Shown here: positions 1 to 6,485 of the stretch, piece after piece
Position numbering within the stretch: the stretch's first letter is position 1
Layout of the letters: every line of letters begins with the position of its first letter
Assembly (NCBI GenBank): GCA_964384625.1
Contig: CAYLNH010000194.1
Location: 1 to 13,788, forward strand
Length of the DNA stretch: 13,788 nt
Source of the DNA: CAYLNH01 sp964384625
GTDB lineage: Bacteria > Verrucomicrobiota > Lentisphaeria > JABSQK01
Direction: 5' to 3'
Program-made: the position numbers and the translations under genes
Notes under the pieces: model-generated
What the model was told of the DNA's origin: nothing
The model's database searches: none
Seen by the model: only the letters and a program-made list of their open reading frames with translations

Positions 1-19
1 TGGAACTACAAAATCGCCG

Positions 20-1819
20 CTAATTGTTCATGTTAATTTCGGACGAGCTCTTAGGATCGCTGCTGCCGGCGAGAACCCTCAACAGGATTGCCCTGTTCTG
101 ATTCGACAAGCCGCCGCGGTCGAAGAGTTCCCCCAGCATTTCGGCGGCCTCGCTGGACGGATTCTGGGCCAGCCCCTGGGCGACGTCGGCAAGGTGGGTG
201 TGGTTGCCGGTGCGAATGCTCTTGCGAAGGGTCTCGAACACGTCTTCGGCGTTGAGGCTGGCGAAGGTCTTGACGGCACTACCACGAATGTACGGGTTCC
301 GGGACTTCATGACGATCCGAAGCAAGTGGGGGTCCGCGGTGCCGATCACCCTTCTTGCCACTTCTTCCTGGCGCCCGCGCGTGCCGGCGCGCATTTCCGC
401 AGCCAGCTTCGCGCGCGCCGGGGGCCAGTGGGCCTCGCCTGCGAAGGGAACCATCTTGCCGTAGCGCCCGAGCTGGACCAAGGCTTCTTGCCGGACCCGC
501 GCATCCTCGTCATTTACATAGATGCGCAAGAGAAGCCTCAAGCCCCCCTTGCTGTGGATGTTTCTGAGGTGCATGAGGGCACGCATGCGATCATTGGGGT
601 CCTCCGCCTTGGCCAGGCGCTTCGCGGTATCCAGTATGCCCGGCATTTTCGGCCAGGACGCGAGCGGCTCTTCCGGCCCCCAGAACAAGAGGAAGGTGCG
701 TCCGCTCTCGTGTTCCACGAACTCATACGTCATGTCGTTCTGCTCCGACACGGCTTCGGCAATTTCCTTAAGCGTCGCCTTCTTATCCAGCAGCACGCAA
801 ACCTGCCAGATCATTGATCTCGGATACAGCACCCGGACCCCGGTGCGCTGCAGCAGGTCGAGTTCGAGCGTTGAAAGGCTCGTGTATCCGTAGTCTAGCT
901 CCAGGGTCGCCTCTCGGTCTACCTGCTTCACAGGCAACCATTCGACCTTCGCGGGCGCTGTTTCGGGGTCTATGGTTCCCGCCGGTTGCGTTGTGTCGGC
1001 GGGCCGTACTGTTTGGGCGGCAATGATCACTGTCGCCAGTGCTGCCGCACCTACTAATGCTGTTGTCTTGACTTGTGCCCAGAACATCATCCTCATCACT
1101 CCTTCAGTTATCTTTACGACTGTACTGCTTACCGTTCCCGTCGCGACACTCGCGGCGACGGCTTGGCTGGTCGATACGATCGCTGACGTCAAGGCAGTGG
1201 GCACAGTGGCCTGCGCTTCACCCGCCAGTATCGCGGCCAGAGCGCCGGCGCCGACCGCGAGTCCCCGTCGGGACAACCGCTTCCGGAGCTTGTCCAAGCC
1301 GTCGCTGGCGCGGCGGCGCAAGGCATCCTCGGAGCAGCCTGCCACGGCGGCGGCCCCCTGCACAGAGCGCCCCTGGAGATATCGCAGAACCACCGCTTCA
1401 CGTTGGCGCGCCGACAAACCGGCGAGCGCACGGTCAAGTGCGTCGAGAATGGCTTTGCGGGTAGACTCATCCACCTGATCGGCGTCCTTCGTGATGCTGT
1501 GGTACATTGCGAACATCTCCTCGCGTTTTCGCTTGCGGACCGTCTGGCGCAGTTGATACAGGGCGACATTCCGCGCCGTCCCATGCAGCCAACTGCTGAC
1601 CGAGCCGCGCCTGCGGATTGACCGTGCCTTCTTGACGAGGATGGCGAACACCGCCTGAACCGCGTCTTCACAGGCGTGGTGATCCCTCAGAATCCGATAG
1701 CAGACGCGGTAGACCATGGGCCCATGTCTTTCGACGATCTCCGCGAACGCCTTTTCGTCACCGTCGGCCACGTAGGCCGCCAGCAACGCTTTGTCGGTTC
1801 TAAGTTCTTCAACGGGCAC
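20..1819 (-). CDS. ECF-type sigma-70 factor with membrane segments, STN-like domain and C-terminal HEAT-like repeats
   Basis: Predicted RNA polymerase sigma factor of 599 residues, about three times the length of a plain ECF sigma factor. Region sigma-2 lies at about residues 15-90 (acidic, ending in a basic stretch with SSWLHGTARN) and sigma-4 at about 122-180, a helix-turn-helix with LSARQREAVVLRYLQG. Two hydrophobic stretches follow (about 185-200 and 246-270), joined by an Ala/Thr/Val/Ser-rich linker. Residues about 308-378 resemble the short STN domain of secretins and TonB receptors (TGVRVLYP, then KEIAEAVSEQNDMTYEF). Residues about 385-590 form HEAT-like helical repeats. The start is GTG, with AAGGAG 8 bases upstream. 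No separate anti-sigma gene is adjacent, so the tail may itself tether or inhibit the factor (inference). Long C-terminal extensions are known in planctomycete-type ECF factors. The sigma call is firm; the STN and HEAT calls rest on pattern recognition. Confidence 0.9.
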   Translation of the reverse strand: MPVEELRTDKALLAAYVADGDEKAFAEIVERHGPMVYRVCYRILRDHHACEDAVQAVFAILVKKARSIRRRGSVSSWLHGTARNVALYQLRQTVRKRKREEMFAMYHSITKDADQVDESTRKAILDALDRALAGLSARQREAVVLRYLQGRSVQGAAAVAGCSEDALRRRASDGLDKLRKRLSRRGLAVGAGALAAILAGEAQATVPTALTSAIVSTSQAVAASVATGTVSSTVVKITEGVMRMMFWAQVKTTALVGAAALATVIIAAQTVRPADTTQPAGTIDPETAPAKVEWLPVKQVDREATLELDYGYTSLSTLELDLLQRTGVRVLYPRSMIWQVCVLLDKKATLKEIAEAVSEQNDMTYEFVEHESGRTFLLFWGPEEPLASWPKMPGILDTAKRLAKAEDPNDRMRALMHLRNIHSKGGLRLLLRIYVNDEDARVRQEALVQLGRYGKMVPFAGEAHWPPARAKLAAEMRAGTRGRQEEVARRVIGTADPHLLRIVMKSRNPYIRGSAVKTFASLNAEDVFETLRKSIRTGNHTHLADVAQGLAQNPSSEAAEMLGELFDRGGLSNQNRAILLRVLAGSSDPKSSSEINMNN

Positions 1820-1895
1820 TGCGCGAACTCCTTGTCATCATCGGTTCTACACCAGGTAGTTGCCGGACCGGTCGTTTTGTGAGGTTGTTCTTAGA

Positions 1896-1907
1896 TTCAA
1901 GCTTGAA
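1896..1907. promoter_or_regulatory. 12-bp perfect palindrome upstream of the sigma gene, candidate operator
   Basis: TTCAAGCTTGAA is a perfect palindrome 77 bases upstream of the GTG start of the sigma gene, in the only non-coding stretch that can hold its promoter. A dimeric regulator could bind it. No clear -35/-10 pair could be fixed around it, so the role is inferred. A 12-bp palindrome can also arise by chance. Confidence 0.2.
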
Positions 1908-1964
1908 GTGGGGGTGGATGCGGGGTCATCCATAGAGGGCCCCGTCAAGGCCGGGCAAGAAACA

Positions 1965-1977
1965 TTTCTCCGAGAAA
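1965..1977. repeat. Short inverted repeat TTTCTC-C-GAGAAA upstream of the sigma gene
   Basis: Two perfect 6-base arms surround a single central base, 146 bases upstream of the sigma gene start and 115 bases before the small zinc-ribbon frame on the other strand. It could be an operator serving either direction. There is no T-run suggesting a terminator. Function unknown. Confidence 0.2.
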
Positions 1978-2075
1978 ACCGTAATCCGAGCGCGTCGTTT
2001 TCTGTTTTCTTCCGATTAGAGGGGGTGCGGGGGAGCGGCGGGGGCTGATTGGCGGCATGTTTGCACGCTCTTGCG

Positions 2076-2083
2076 AAAGGGAG
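2076..2083 (+). promoter_or_regulatory. Shine-Dalgarno-like AAAGGGAG that fixes the start of the small zinc-ribbon frame
   Basis: AAAGGGAG ends 8 bases before the ATG at 2092. This favours that ATG over the in-frame TTG at 2071 and suggests that the frame is, or once was, translated. Confidence 0.4.
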
Positions 2084-2091
2084 CTTTGTGC

Positions 2092-2262
2092 ATGTGCAGA
2101 AAAATGCGTACGTGTCGTCATTGCGGGGAGTTTTTCACGCCGGCGGCATTCTTCCGGCATCACCGGAAATACTGTTCGAAGCCGGCGTGTCAGAATGCGC
2201 GGAAGCTGAAAAACTGCAGTACCGGAATTACACGCTGCGCAGACTTTCGGCCCAGGCGATGA
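2092..2262 (+). pseudogene. Zinc-ribbon-like fragment, probably a truncated gene remnant
   Basis: A 56-residue frame with a good ribosome binding site. Its first 40 residues contain CRHC, then HHRKYC and KPACQNARK, giving a Cys-x2-Cys plus Cys-x4-Cys layout with nearby His and Arg/Lys. From memory, this resembles the N-terminus of small zinc-binding proteins common in Planctomycetota and Verrucomicrobiota, some near insertion sequences; no search was possible. After about residue 42 (KLKN) the likeness ends and the frame runs 35 bases into the 3' end of the opposing rdgC-like gene. The simplest reading is a 5' remnant whose remainder was lost at a junction near 2215-2228. It could instead be a genuine micro-protein. 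A nested inverted repeat (2136-2189) lies inside it. Confidence 0.4.
2136..2189. repeat. Nested inverted repeat within the zinc-ribbon fragment
   Basis: The outer arms CACGCCGGC (2136-2144) and GCCGGCGTG (2181-2189) are perfect 9-bp complements. Between them, TTCCGG (2152-2157) and CCGGAA (2163-2168) form an inner hairpin with a 5-base loop. Neither strand has a T-run after the structure, so it does not look like an ordinary intrinsic terminator, although it lies just beyond the stop codon of the minus-strand operon. Confidence 0.45.
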
Positions 2263-3325
2263 CTTTGTCCTGCAGGGCGTTGGCGCGGTCCGTGTCCTCA
2301 ATCTGTTCCAGGAACTTGCCGAACAACGTGTTGAACGTTTCGCGCAGGATGTTGAAGAACAGGATGCGCTCCTGGAAGTGGCTCATGGGGTCGAGCTCTT
2401 CGCCGTCGGGCAGCTTGACCGAGCGCAGCGCGAAGCTGTCGGCGTCCAGTGTGAAGGTCCAGGTTTCCTTGCCGCGGGTGATGTTGTACTTGGCGCGGGT
2501 GAGCTTCTTGCCGACCCGCAGAGCGGCTTTGGCTTCGGCGCTGATTGTCGGCATGCCTTTGCGAACGACGCTTTCCATGGCGGCCGAGCTCTCGGCGGCG
2601 AAGGTCAGCGGGCCGTCGATGGCGATGGCGAACTGGCCCAGTCCGTTGACATCGAAGGTGCCGCCTTCTTCTTCCTGGAAGTACCAGAGCCAGGTGGCGA
2701 AGTCGCGTCCGATCGCCGGTTCGTCGTCGACTTTGCCGGGGTCGGAAGTGAAGCTCAAGGAGTTGAGGTCGCGGATGTTCTTGTCGAAGACGTGTTCGAT
2801 CAGCGTCTCCGGGAAGAGCGGGATCGGCTCGAATCCGACGGTTTCATAGAGGAAGCCGAGGAAGCTGTCGATCTGCCGTTGGGACACGGCGCCGAGCAGA
2901 AGAGTCTGGTGATTCGGGTCGACGACGAAGGGGATGCCGCTGAGGGAGGGCGGCATGTCCTTGAGCAGGCGTTCCGTGACGGTTTCGCGGATTTCCTTTT
3001 TCTGTTTGCGCGAGATTGCGAAGGAGTTGTTCGCCTGCATCAACGCCAGTTCCTCGATACGGCATTCCGCTTTGAACAGGGCCGACGGGATCTTTCGCAC
3101 GGCGGTACGCAGGTGCAGATGCAGATAGCCGCCGCACGTGGCGGTGTCGTCGTCGATACGGTTTTCAAGCAGGTGGCGGCCGCTGACCCAGCCGATCTGC
3201 GGTTCGTCCATGACGCTGTTCAGGTTGCCGGCGCGTTTGGCGGCAAAGCGTTCCACGGCGTCTTTGGGGAATTCCTTGGGCATGTAGCAGAAGGTGACGG
3301 ACTGAGTACCGGAATCAAATGGCAT
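2228..3325 (-). CDS. rdgC: RdgC-like recombination-associated protein
   Basis: A 365-residue protein recognised as RdgC-like by its layout. A GWV motif lies near residue 45. About 60 residues later comes a basic helix (RKQKKEIRETVTERLL, 106-121), then a conserved strand pair (GIPFVVDPNHQTLLLG, 130-145). A segment at about 150-176 resembles the E. coli stretch that ends in PVVPLSMENPIE. RdgC in Proteobacteria forms a ring around DNA and modulates RecA-dependent recombination. This copy is longer than the usual 300 or so residues because of an insert around 195-260. It starts 11 bases after the ribF stop with an AGGA site, so it is the last gene of the nusA operon. No signal peptide or membrane segment is visible. 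The family call rests on recalled patterns; a diverged relative with another role is possible. Confidence 0.72.
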   Translation of the reverse strand: MPFDSGTQSVTFCYMPKEFPKDAVERFAAKRAGNLNSVMDEPQIGWVSGRHLLENRIDDDTATCGGYLHLHLRTAVRKIPSALFKAECRIEELALMQANNSFAISRKQKKEIRETVTERLLKDMPPSLSGIPFVVDPNHQTLLLGAVSQRQIDSFLGFLYETVGFEPIPLFPETLIEHVFDKNIRDLNSLSFTSDPGKVDDEPAIGRDFATWLWYFQEEEGGTFDVNGLGQFAIAIDGPLTFAAESSAAMESVVRKGMPTISAEAKAALRVGKKLTRAKYNITRGKETWTFTLDADSFALRSVKLPDGEELDPMSHFQERILFFNILRETFNTLFGKFLEQIEDTDRANALQDKVIAWAESLRSV

Positions 3326-3336
3326 GGTGTTCCTCG

Positions 3337-4314
3337 TTATGTTCTGGTTGGTTGCTGAAAATCATATCCGCCGCGGGCGGCCAGGATCTCCTTGGCGCGG
3401 CGGATGTCCCGGGAGATCTGCCGGCGCAGGGCCGCGGCGTTGTCGAACTTTTCATCGGGGCGGATGAATTCGATGAACTCGACTTCGAGCCGGCGCTCGT
3501 AGAGGTCCTCGTTGAAGTCGAAAATATGCACTTCGAGAATGGGCGTTGCCGGCGATTGCTCGGCGAATGTGGGGGCGCGCCCGAGATACAGGACTGCCGG
3601 CAGCCGCCGGTGCTGCAGGATGGCCGTGGCCGCATAGATCCCGCAGGGCGGCAGCACCTCGTTCTGCGGCCGGATGTTGGCGGTGGGGTAGTGCAGCTCC
3701 GCGGCGCCGATGCCTTTGCCGTGCTGTACCGGGCCCTGGATCGAGAACGGCCGGCCGAGCATCGCGGCGGCCGCCGCCAGATCGCCTGCCGTCAGCGCTT
3801 GACGGATGCGCGTGGCGCTGACCACGCCGCGGCTGTCCCGTACTTCGTCGACGGCAATCAGTTGGAAGCCGTGGGAGCGGCCCAGTTCGGCCAGCAGATC
3901 GGCATCGCCGCGGCCCTGCCAGCCGAACCGCCAGTTGCTGCCGACACAGACTGCGGTGATCCGGATGTCGACCGCGAGCAGGAGGTCCTTGACGAAGGCG
4001 TCGGGCTGCATGTGCGCCAGGTCGGCGGTGAACGGCTGCAGGACCAGGGCCTCGATGCCGATCCGGTCCAGGAGGTCCTGCTGGTGCGTCTTCGACAGGA
4101 GGCGCCGGGGCGCGCTGCCCGGCTTGAGTACAGCCAGGGGGTGCGGCTCGAACGACATCACAACCGGGGCGGCGTTGGTCTCGACCGCTGCATCCAGCAG
4201 GCGGCTCATGATCTGCTGATGGCCGACGTGCAGGCCGTCGAAGACGCCGCAGGCCAGGGCGATGCGATCGATCTCGAGTTCTTTGAGTGTTGTCAGGGAG
4301 TCCGTGCAGATCAT
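3337..4314 (-). CDS. ribF: Bifunctional riboflavin kinase / FAD synthetase RibF
   Basis: Converts riboflavin to FMN and then to FAD in the cytoplasm. The protein has 325 residues, close to the family norm. The N-terminal nucleotidyltransferase domain has CGVFDGLHVGH (22-32) with the HxGH signature, SFEPHP (54-59) and VSATRIR (165-171). The C-terminal flavokinase domain has YPTAN (209-213) and LEVHIFDF (260-267), which includes the expected catalytic Glu. The usual Arg/Gly residues just before PTAN are replaced here (GIGAAELHYPTAN). The start is ambiguous: ATG at 4314 lies 2 bases past the truB stop, while the GTG at 4320 overlaps that stop as GTGA and would add two residues. The frame stays open upstream to 4524, but that part overlaps truB and shows no family likeness. 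Confidence 0.95.
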   Translation of the reverse strand: MICTDSLTTLKELEIDRIALACGVFDGLHVGHQQIMSRLLDAAVETNAAPVVMSFEPHPLAVLKPGSAPRRLLSKTHQQDLLDRIGIEALVLQPFTADLAHMQPDAFVKDLLLAVDIRITAVCVGSNWRFGWQGRGDADLLAELGRSHGFQLIAVDEVRDSRGVVSATRIRQALTAGDLAAAAAMLGRPFSIQGPVQHGKGIGAAELHYPTANIRPQNEVLPPCGIYAATAILQHRRLPAVLYLGRAPTFAEQSPATPILEVHIFDFNEDLYERRLEVEFIEFIRPDEKFDNAAALRRQISRDIRRAKEILAARGGYDFQQPTRT

Positions 4315-4316
4315 CG

Positions 4317-5033
4317 TCACACCATCGCGAGCGCCTTCTCGAGGGGGATCATGTGCGCCACCAGCGTCTCGGCGTTCCAGGTTTTGATTGCGTCCATGGT
4401 CTGTGCTCCGGTCAGATCGAAGCGGCCGCTGGCGGTTCGCCGCAGTCGCTTGAGAAAGGCACCGCATTCCAGAGCGGCACCGATGTCGGCACACAGGGTG
4501 CGGACATAGGTGCCCTTGGAACATCTCACTTGGAAGGCGACGTCGGGCAGGTTGATCGTCAGGACATCGAGAGAATGAATGACGATGGGGCGCGGATCGC
4601 GTTCGACGACGACGCCCCGGCGGGCGAGATCATAGAGTTTCCGGCCGTCTTTCTTGATGGCGGAGACCATCGGCGGGATTTGTTCCTGGGGACCGACGAA
4701 GTCGTTGCAGGTCTCCTGGACCATGGCCGGTGTGACATGACTCCAGTCCCGCGTGGCGACGACGTCGCCTTCGCTGTCCTGGGAGAATGTCTCGGTGCCG
4801 AGTTCCATGGTGCCTTCATAGACCTTGTCCTGGCCGGAGAGCTGGTTTGTCAGTTTGGTGGCGCGGCCGATAACGAGGATCAGCAGGCCGGTGGCGCTGG
4901 GGTCCAGCGTGCCGCAATGACCGACCTTGCGAAACCCGAAACGCCGGACGAATTTGACGACGTCGTGACTGGTCCAGGCAGGTGGTTTGTCCACCAGCAG
5001 CACGCCGTTGGCATCTGTGGGGGCGTCAGCCAT
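4317..5033 (-). CDS. truB: tRNA pseudouridine-55 synthase TruB, short form
   Basis: Isomerises U55 to pseudouridine in the T-arm of tRNAs. GVLLVDKPPAWTSHDVV (10-26) and KVGHCGTLDPSATG (36-49) are the family signatures, and Asp44 in GTLDPSATG is the catalytic nucleophile. QIPPMVSAIKKDGRKLYDLAR and KGTYVRTLCADIG are the substrate-binding motifs. At 238 residues it is about 70 shorter than the E. coli and Bacillus enzymes because it ends before the C-terminal PUA-like domain. The ribF start follows at once, so the short end looks native rather than damaged. The start codon lies inside the 3' end of the nrnA-like gene (8-base overlap), which suggests translational coupling. Confidence 0.97.
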   Translation of the reverse strand: MADAPTDANGVLLVDKPPAWTSHDVVKFVRRFGFRKVGHCGTLDPSATGLLILVIGRATKLTNQLSGQDKVYEGTMELGTETFSQDSEGDVVATRDWSHVTPAMVQETCNDFVGPQEQIPPMVSAIKKDGRKLYDLARRGVVVERDPRPIVIHSLDVLTINLPDVAFQVRCSKGTYVRTLCADIGAALECGAFLKRLRRTASGRFDLTGAQTMDAIKTWNAETLVAHMIPLEKALAMV

Positions 5034-6024
5034 GCAGCAGTTCCTCGGCGAGCTGCAGCAGTTCGGCCTCGGCTTCGGCCAGGGTTGCGTTCTTCATGGT
5101 GGCGCCGGCGGCGAGGGCATGACCGCCGCCGCCGATGCGCCTGGCCAGCGGCAGGATGGGTTTGTCCGGGTTCTGCGAGCGCAGCGAGAAGCGGACGTCG
5201 TTGTCGACCTGCTGCATGCGACAGGTGATCTCGACGCCGGCGATGGTGCGGACGACATCGATGAGGTCGTCGGCTTCGGCCGCGGTACAGCCGCAGGTTT
5301 CGAGGAGTTCATCGGTTACGAAGAAATAGGCGAGTCGACCGTCGAGCGCGAGTTTTGTGGTCTCGATGGCACGGGCCTGCAGGCGCAGCAGGCGCAGCGG
5401 CGTATTGAAGTAGAGCTCATCCATGATGCGCTGGTAGTCGCCGCCGCGGCGCATGAGCCAGGCGGTGGCCTGAAGCACTTCCGGCGAGGTATTGTTGAAG
5501 CGGAAGCAGCCGGTGTCCTGCGTGATGCCGGCGAGCAGGGCGGTGGCCGCTGCCGGCGGCAGCGGCAGGCCGCAGCCCTCGAACAGGCGCGCCAGGATTT
5601 CGGCAGTTGCGGCGGCGTCCGGATCGACGAGATCGACGGCGCCGAAGCCGCCGTTGCTGGGATGGTGGTCGATATTACAGCAGGGCAGGGGGATGTCTTC
5701 GACGGCTTTGGCGACCGGCAGGCCAAGCCGGTCGGGGGCGGCGCAATCCAGGCAGATGACGGCGTCGAATGCAGCCAAATCCGTATCTTCGAGCAGGAGG
5801 TCCTGCGGCACAAAGGGATTGAGTTGCGGCGGGAACAGCTCCCGGTCGAAGTAGATCCGGGGGTGGTGTCCGAGTTCCTGCAGGACGAGACCGAGGGCAA
5901 CGGTGGAGCCGATGGCATCGCCGTCCGGCCGGGCATGGGTGACGATCAGCGGGCGGGCCGTCTGCGACCGCAGCCAGTCGTTGACGGCGATGTAAGCGGG
6001 CGACAGCGGTTCAGGCGTCAGCAT
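5026..6024 (-). CDS. nrnA: DHH/DHHA1 phosphoesterase, NrnA-like (oligoribonuclease / pAp phosphatase)
   Basis: Predicted Mn-dependent hydrolase of very short RNAs and of 3'-phosphoadenosine 5'-phosphate. The DHH domain shows motif I HARPDGDAIGS (30-40), the aspartate of CLDCA (93), the DHH triplet (119-121) and the aspartate of ITQDTG (170). The DHHA1 domain ends with the glycine-rich IGGGGHALAAGA (297-308). All metal ligands expected for the family appear present. Length (332) is normal. The ATG at 6024 has an AGAGAGGA site about 9 bases upstream and overlaps the end of rbfA by 14 bases. The position between rbfA and truB is a common one for this gene, which supports NrnA over other DHH enzymes, but the exact substrate cannot be read from sequence. 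Confidence 0.92.
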   Translation of the reverse strand: MLTPEPLSPAYIAVNDWLRSQTARPLIVTHARPDGDAIGSTVALGLVLQELGHHPRIYFDRELFPPQLNPFVPQDLLLEDTDLAAFDAVICLDCAAPDRLGLPVAKAVEDIPLPCCNIDHHPSNGGFGAVDLVDPDAAATAEILARLFEGCGLPLPPAAATALLAGITQDTGCFRFNNTSPEVLQATAWLMRRGGDYQRIMDELYFNTPLRLLRLQARAIETTKLALDGRLAYFFVTDELLETCGCTAAEADDLIDVVRTIAGVEITCRMQQVDNDVRFSLRSQNPDKPILPLARRIGGGGHALAAGATMKNATLAEAEAELLQLAEELLHG

Positions 6025-6370
6025 CCGGGGAGTCCTCTCTGGTAAGCTCGTCGAGCAGTTGAGAGACGCGATCGGCCTTTTCCGCGGTGTCGTCGATCTG
6101 GAAGTCGAGCTTGGGCGTGTACTTGAGCGTCACGTTGCTTGCGATCCGGCGCTGCATGTCTTTGCGGCGGTCGAGGGCGGCGCGGATGACGTTCTGTCGC
6201 TGGTCGTCGCTGCCGTAGACGCTGATGTAGACGCGGGCATGCCGCAGATCCGGGCTGGTGGCCACATCGGTGACGGTGATGAGGCAGTCGAAGTGCGGGC
6301 AGATGTCACGCTCGAAAATGCCCCCGAGTTCGCGTTTCAGCAAAGCGTTGACGCGACGCATACGCTCCAT
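6011..6370 (-). CDS. rbfA: 30S ribosome-binding factor A
   Basis: A small KH-fold protein (119 residues) that binds the 30S subunit and assists maturation of the 16S rRNA 5' end. It starts with MERMRRVNALLKRELGGIF, followed by VTDVATSPDLRHARVYISVYG and ending in KYTPKLDFQIDDTAEKADRVSQLLDEL, all typical of RbfA. An excellent GGAGG lies 5 bases before the ATG. The 3' end overlaps the nrnA-like gene by 14 bases. It follows infB after a 115-base gap that holds a strong stem-loop. Confidence 0.96.
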   Translation of the reverse strand: MERMRRVNALLKRELGGIFERDICPHFDCLITVTDVATSPDLRHARVYISVYGSDDQRQNVIRAALDRRKDMQRRIASNVTLKYTPKLDFQIDDTAEKADRVSQLLDELTREDSPDADA

Positions 6371-6431
6371 CCGAACCTCCGTGCTGCGAATAATGACTGT
6401 AAGTGATTCCGACCCAAATTGAGCGATACTC

Positions 6432-6470
6432 CCGGCCCGGCGAAGCGGTCTGCGGCGCGCCGAAGGCCGG
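6432..6470 (-). other. Intercistronic stem-loop between infB and rbfA
   Basis: On the minus strand CCGGCC, two bulged bases and CGGCG pair with CGCCG and GGCCGG around a 15-base loop, giving an 11-bp GC stem in the only sizeable gap of the operon. There is no T-run, so it is not a standard intrinsic terminator. It might be a processing or mRNA-stability element (inference). Confidence 0.35.
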
Positions 6471-6485
6471 CTCAGTCGGGTTGCG

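Noticed and set aside
1941..1995. A possible sigma-70 promoter (TTGCCC ... TATGGA on the minus strand) for the sigma gene
   Set aside because: Both boxes are weak matches and the spacing is 18, so it is not distinguishable from chance.
3319..4509. A 396-codon plus-strand open frame opposite ribF and truB
   Set aside because: Antisense to two conserved genes with no recognisable domain.
4321..4524. N-terminal extension of RibF into truB
   Set aside because: It overlaps truB on the same strand in another frame, shows no RibF likeness, and RibF proteins normally begin close to the nucleotidyltransferase motif.
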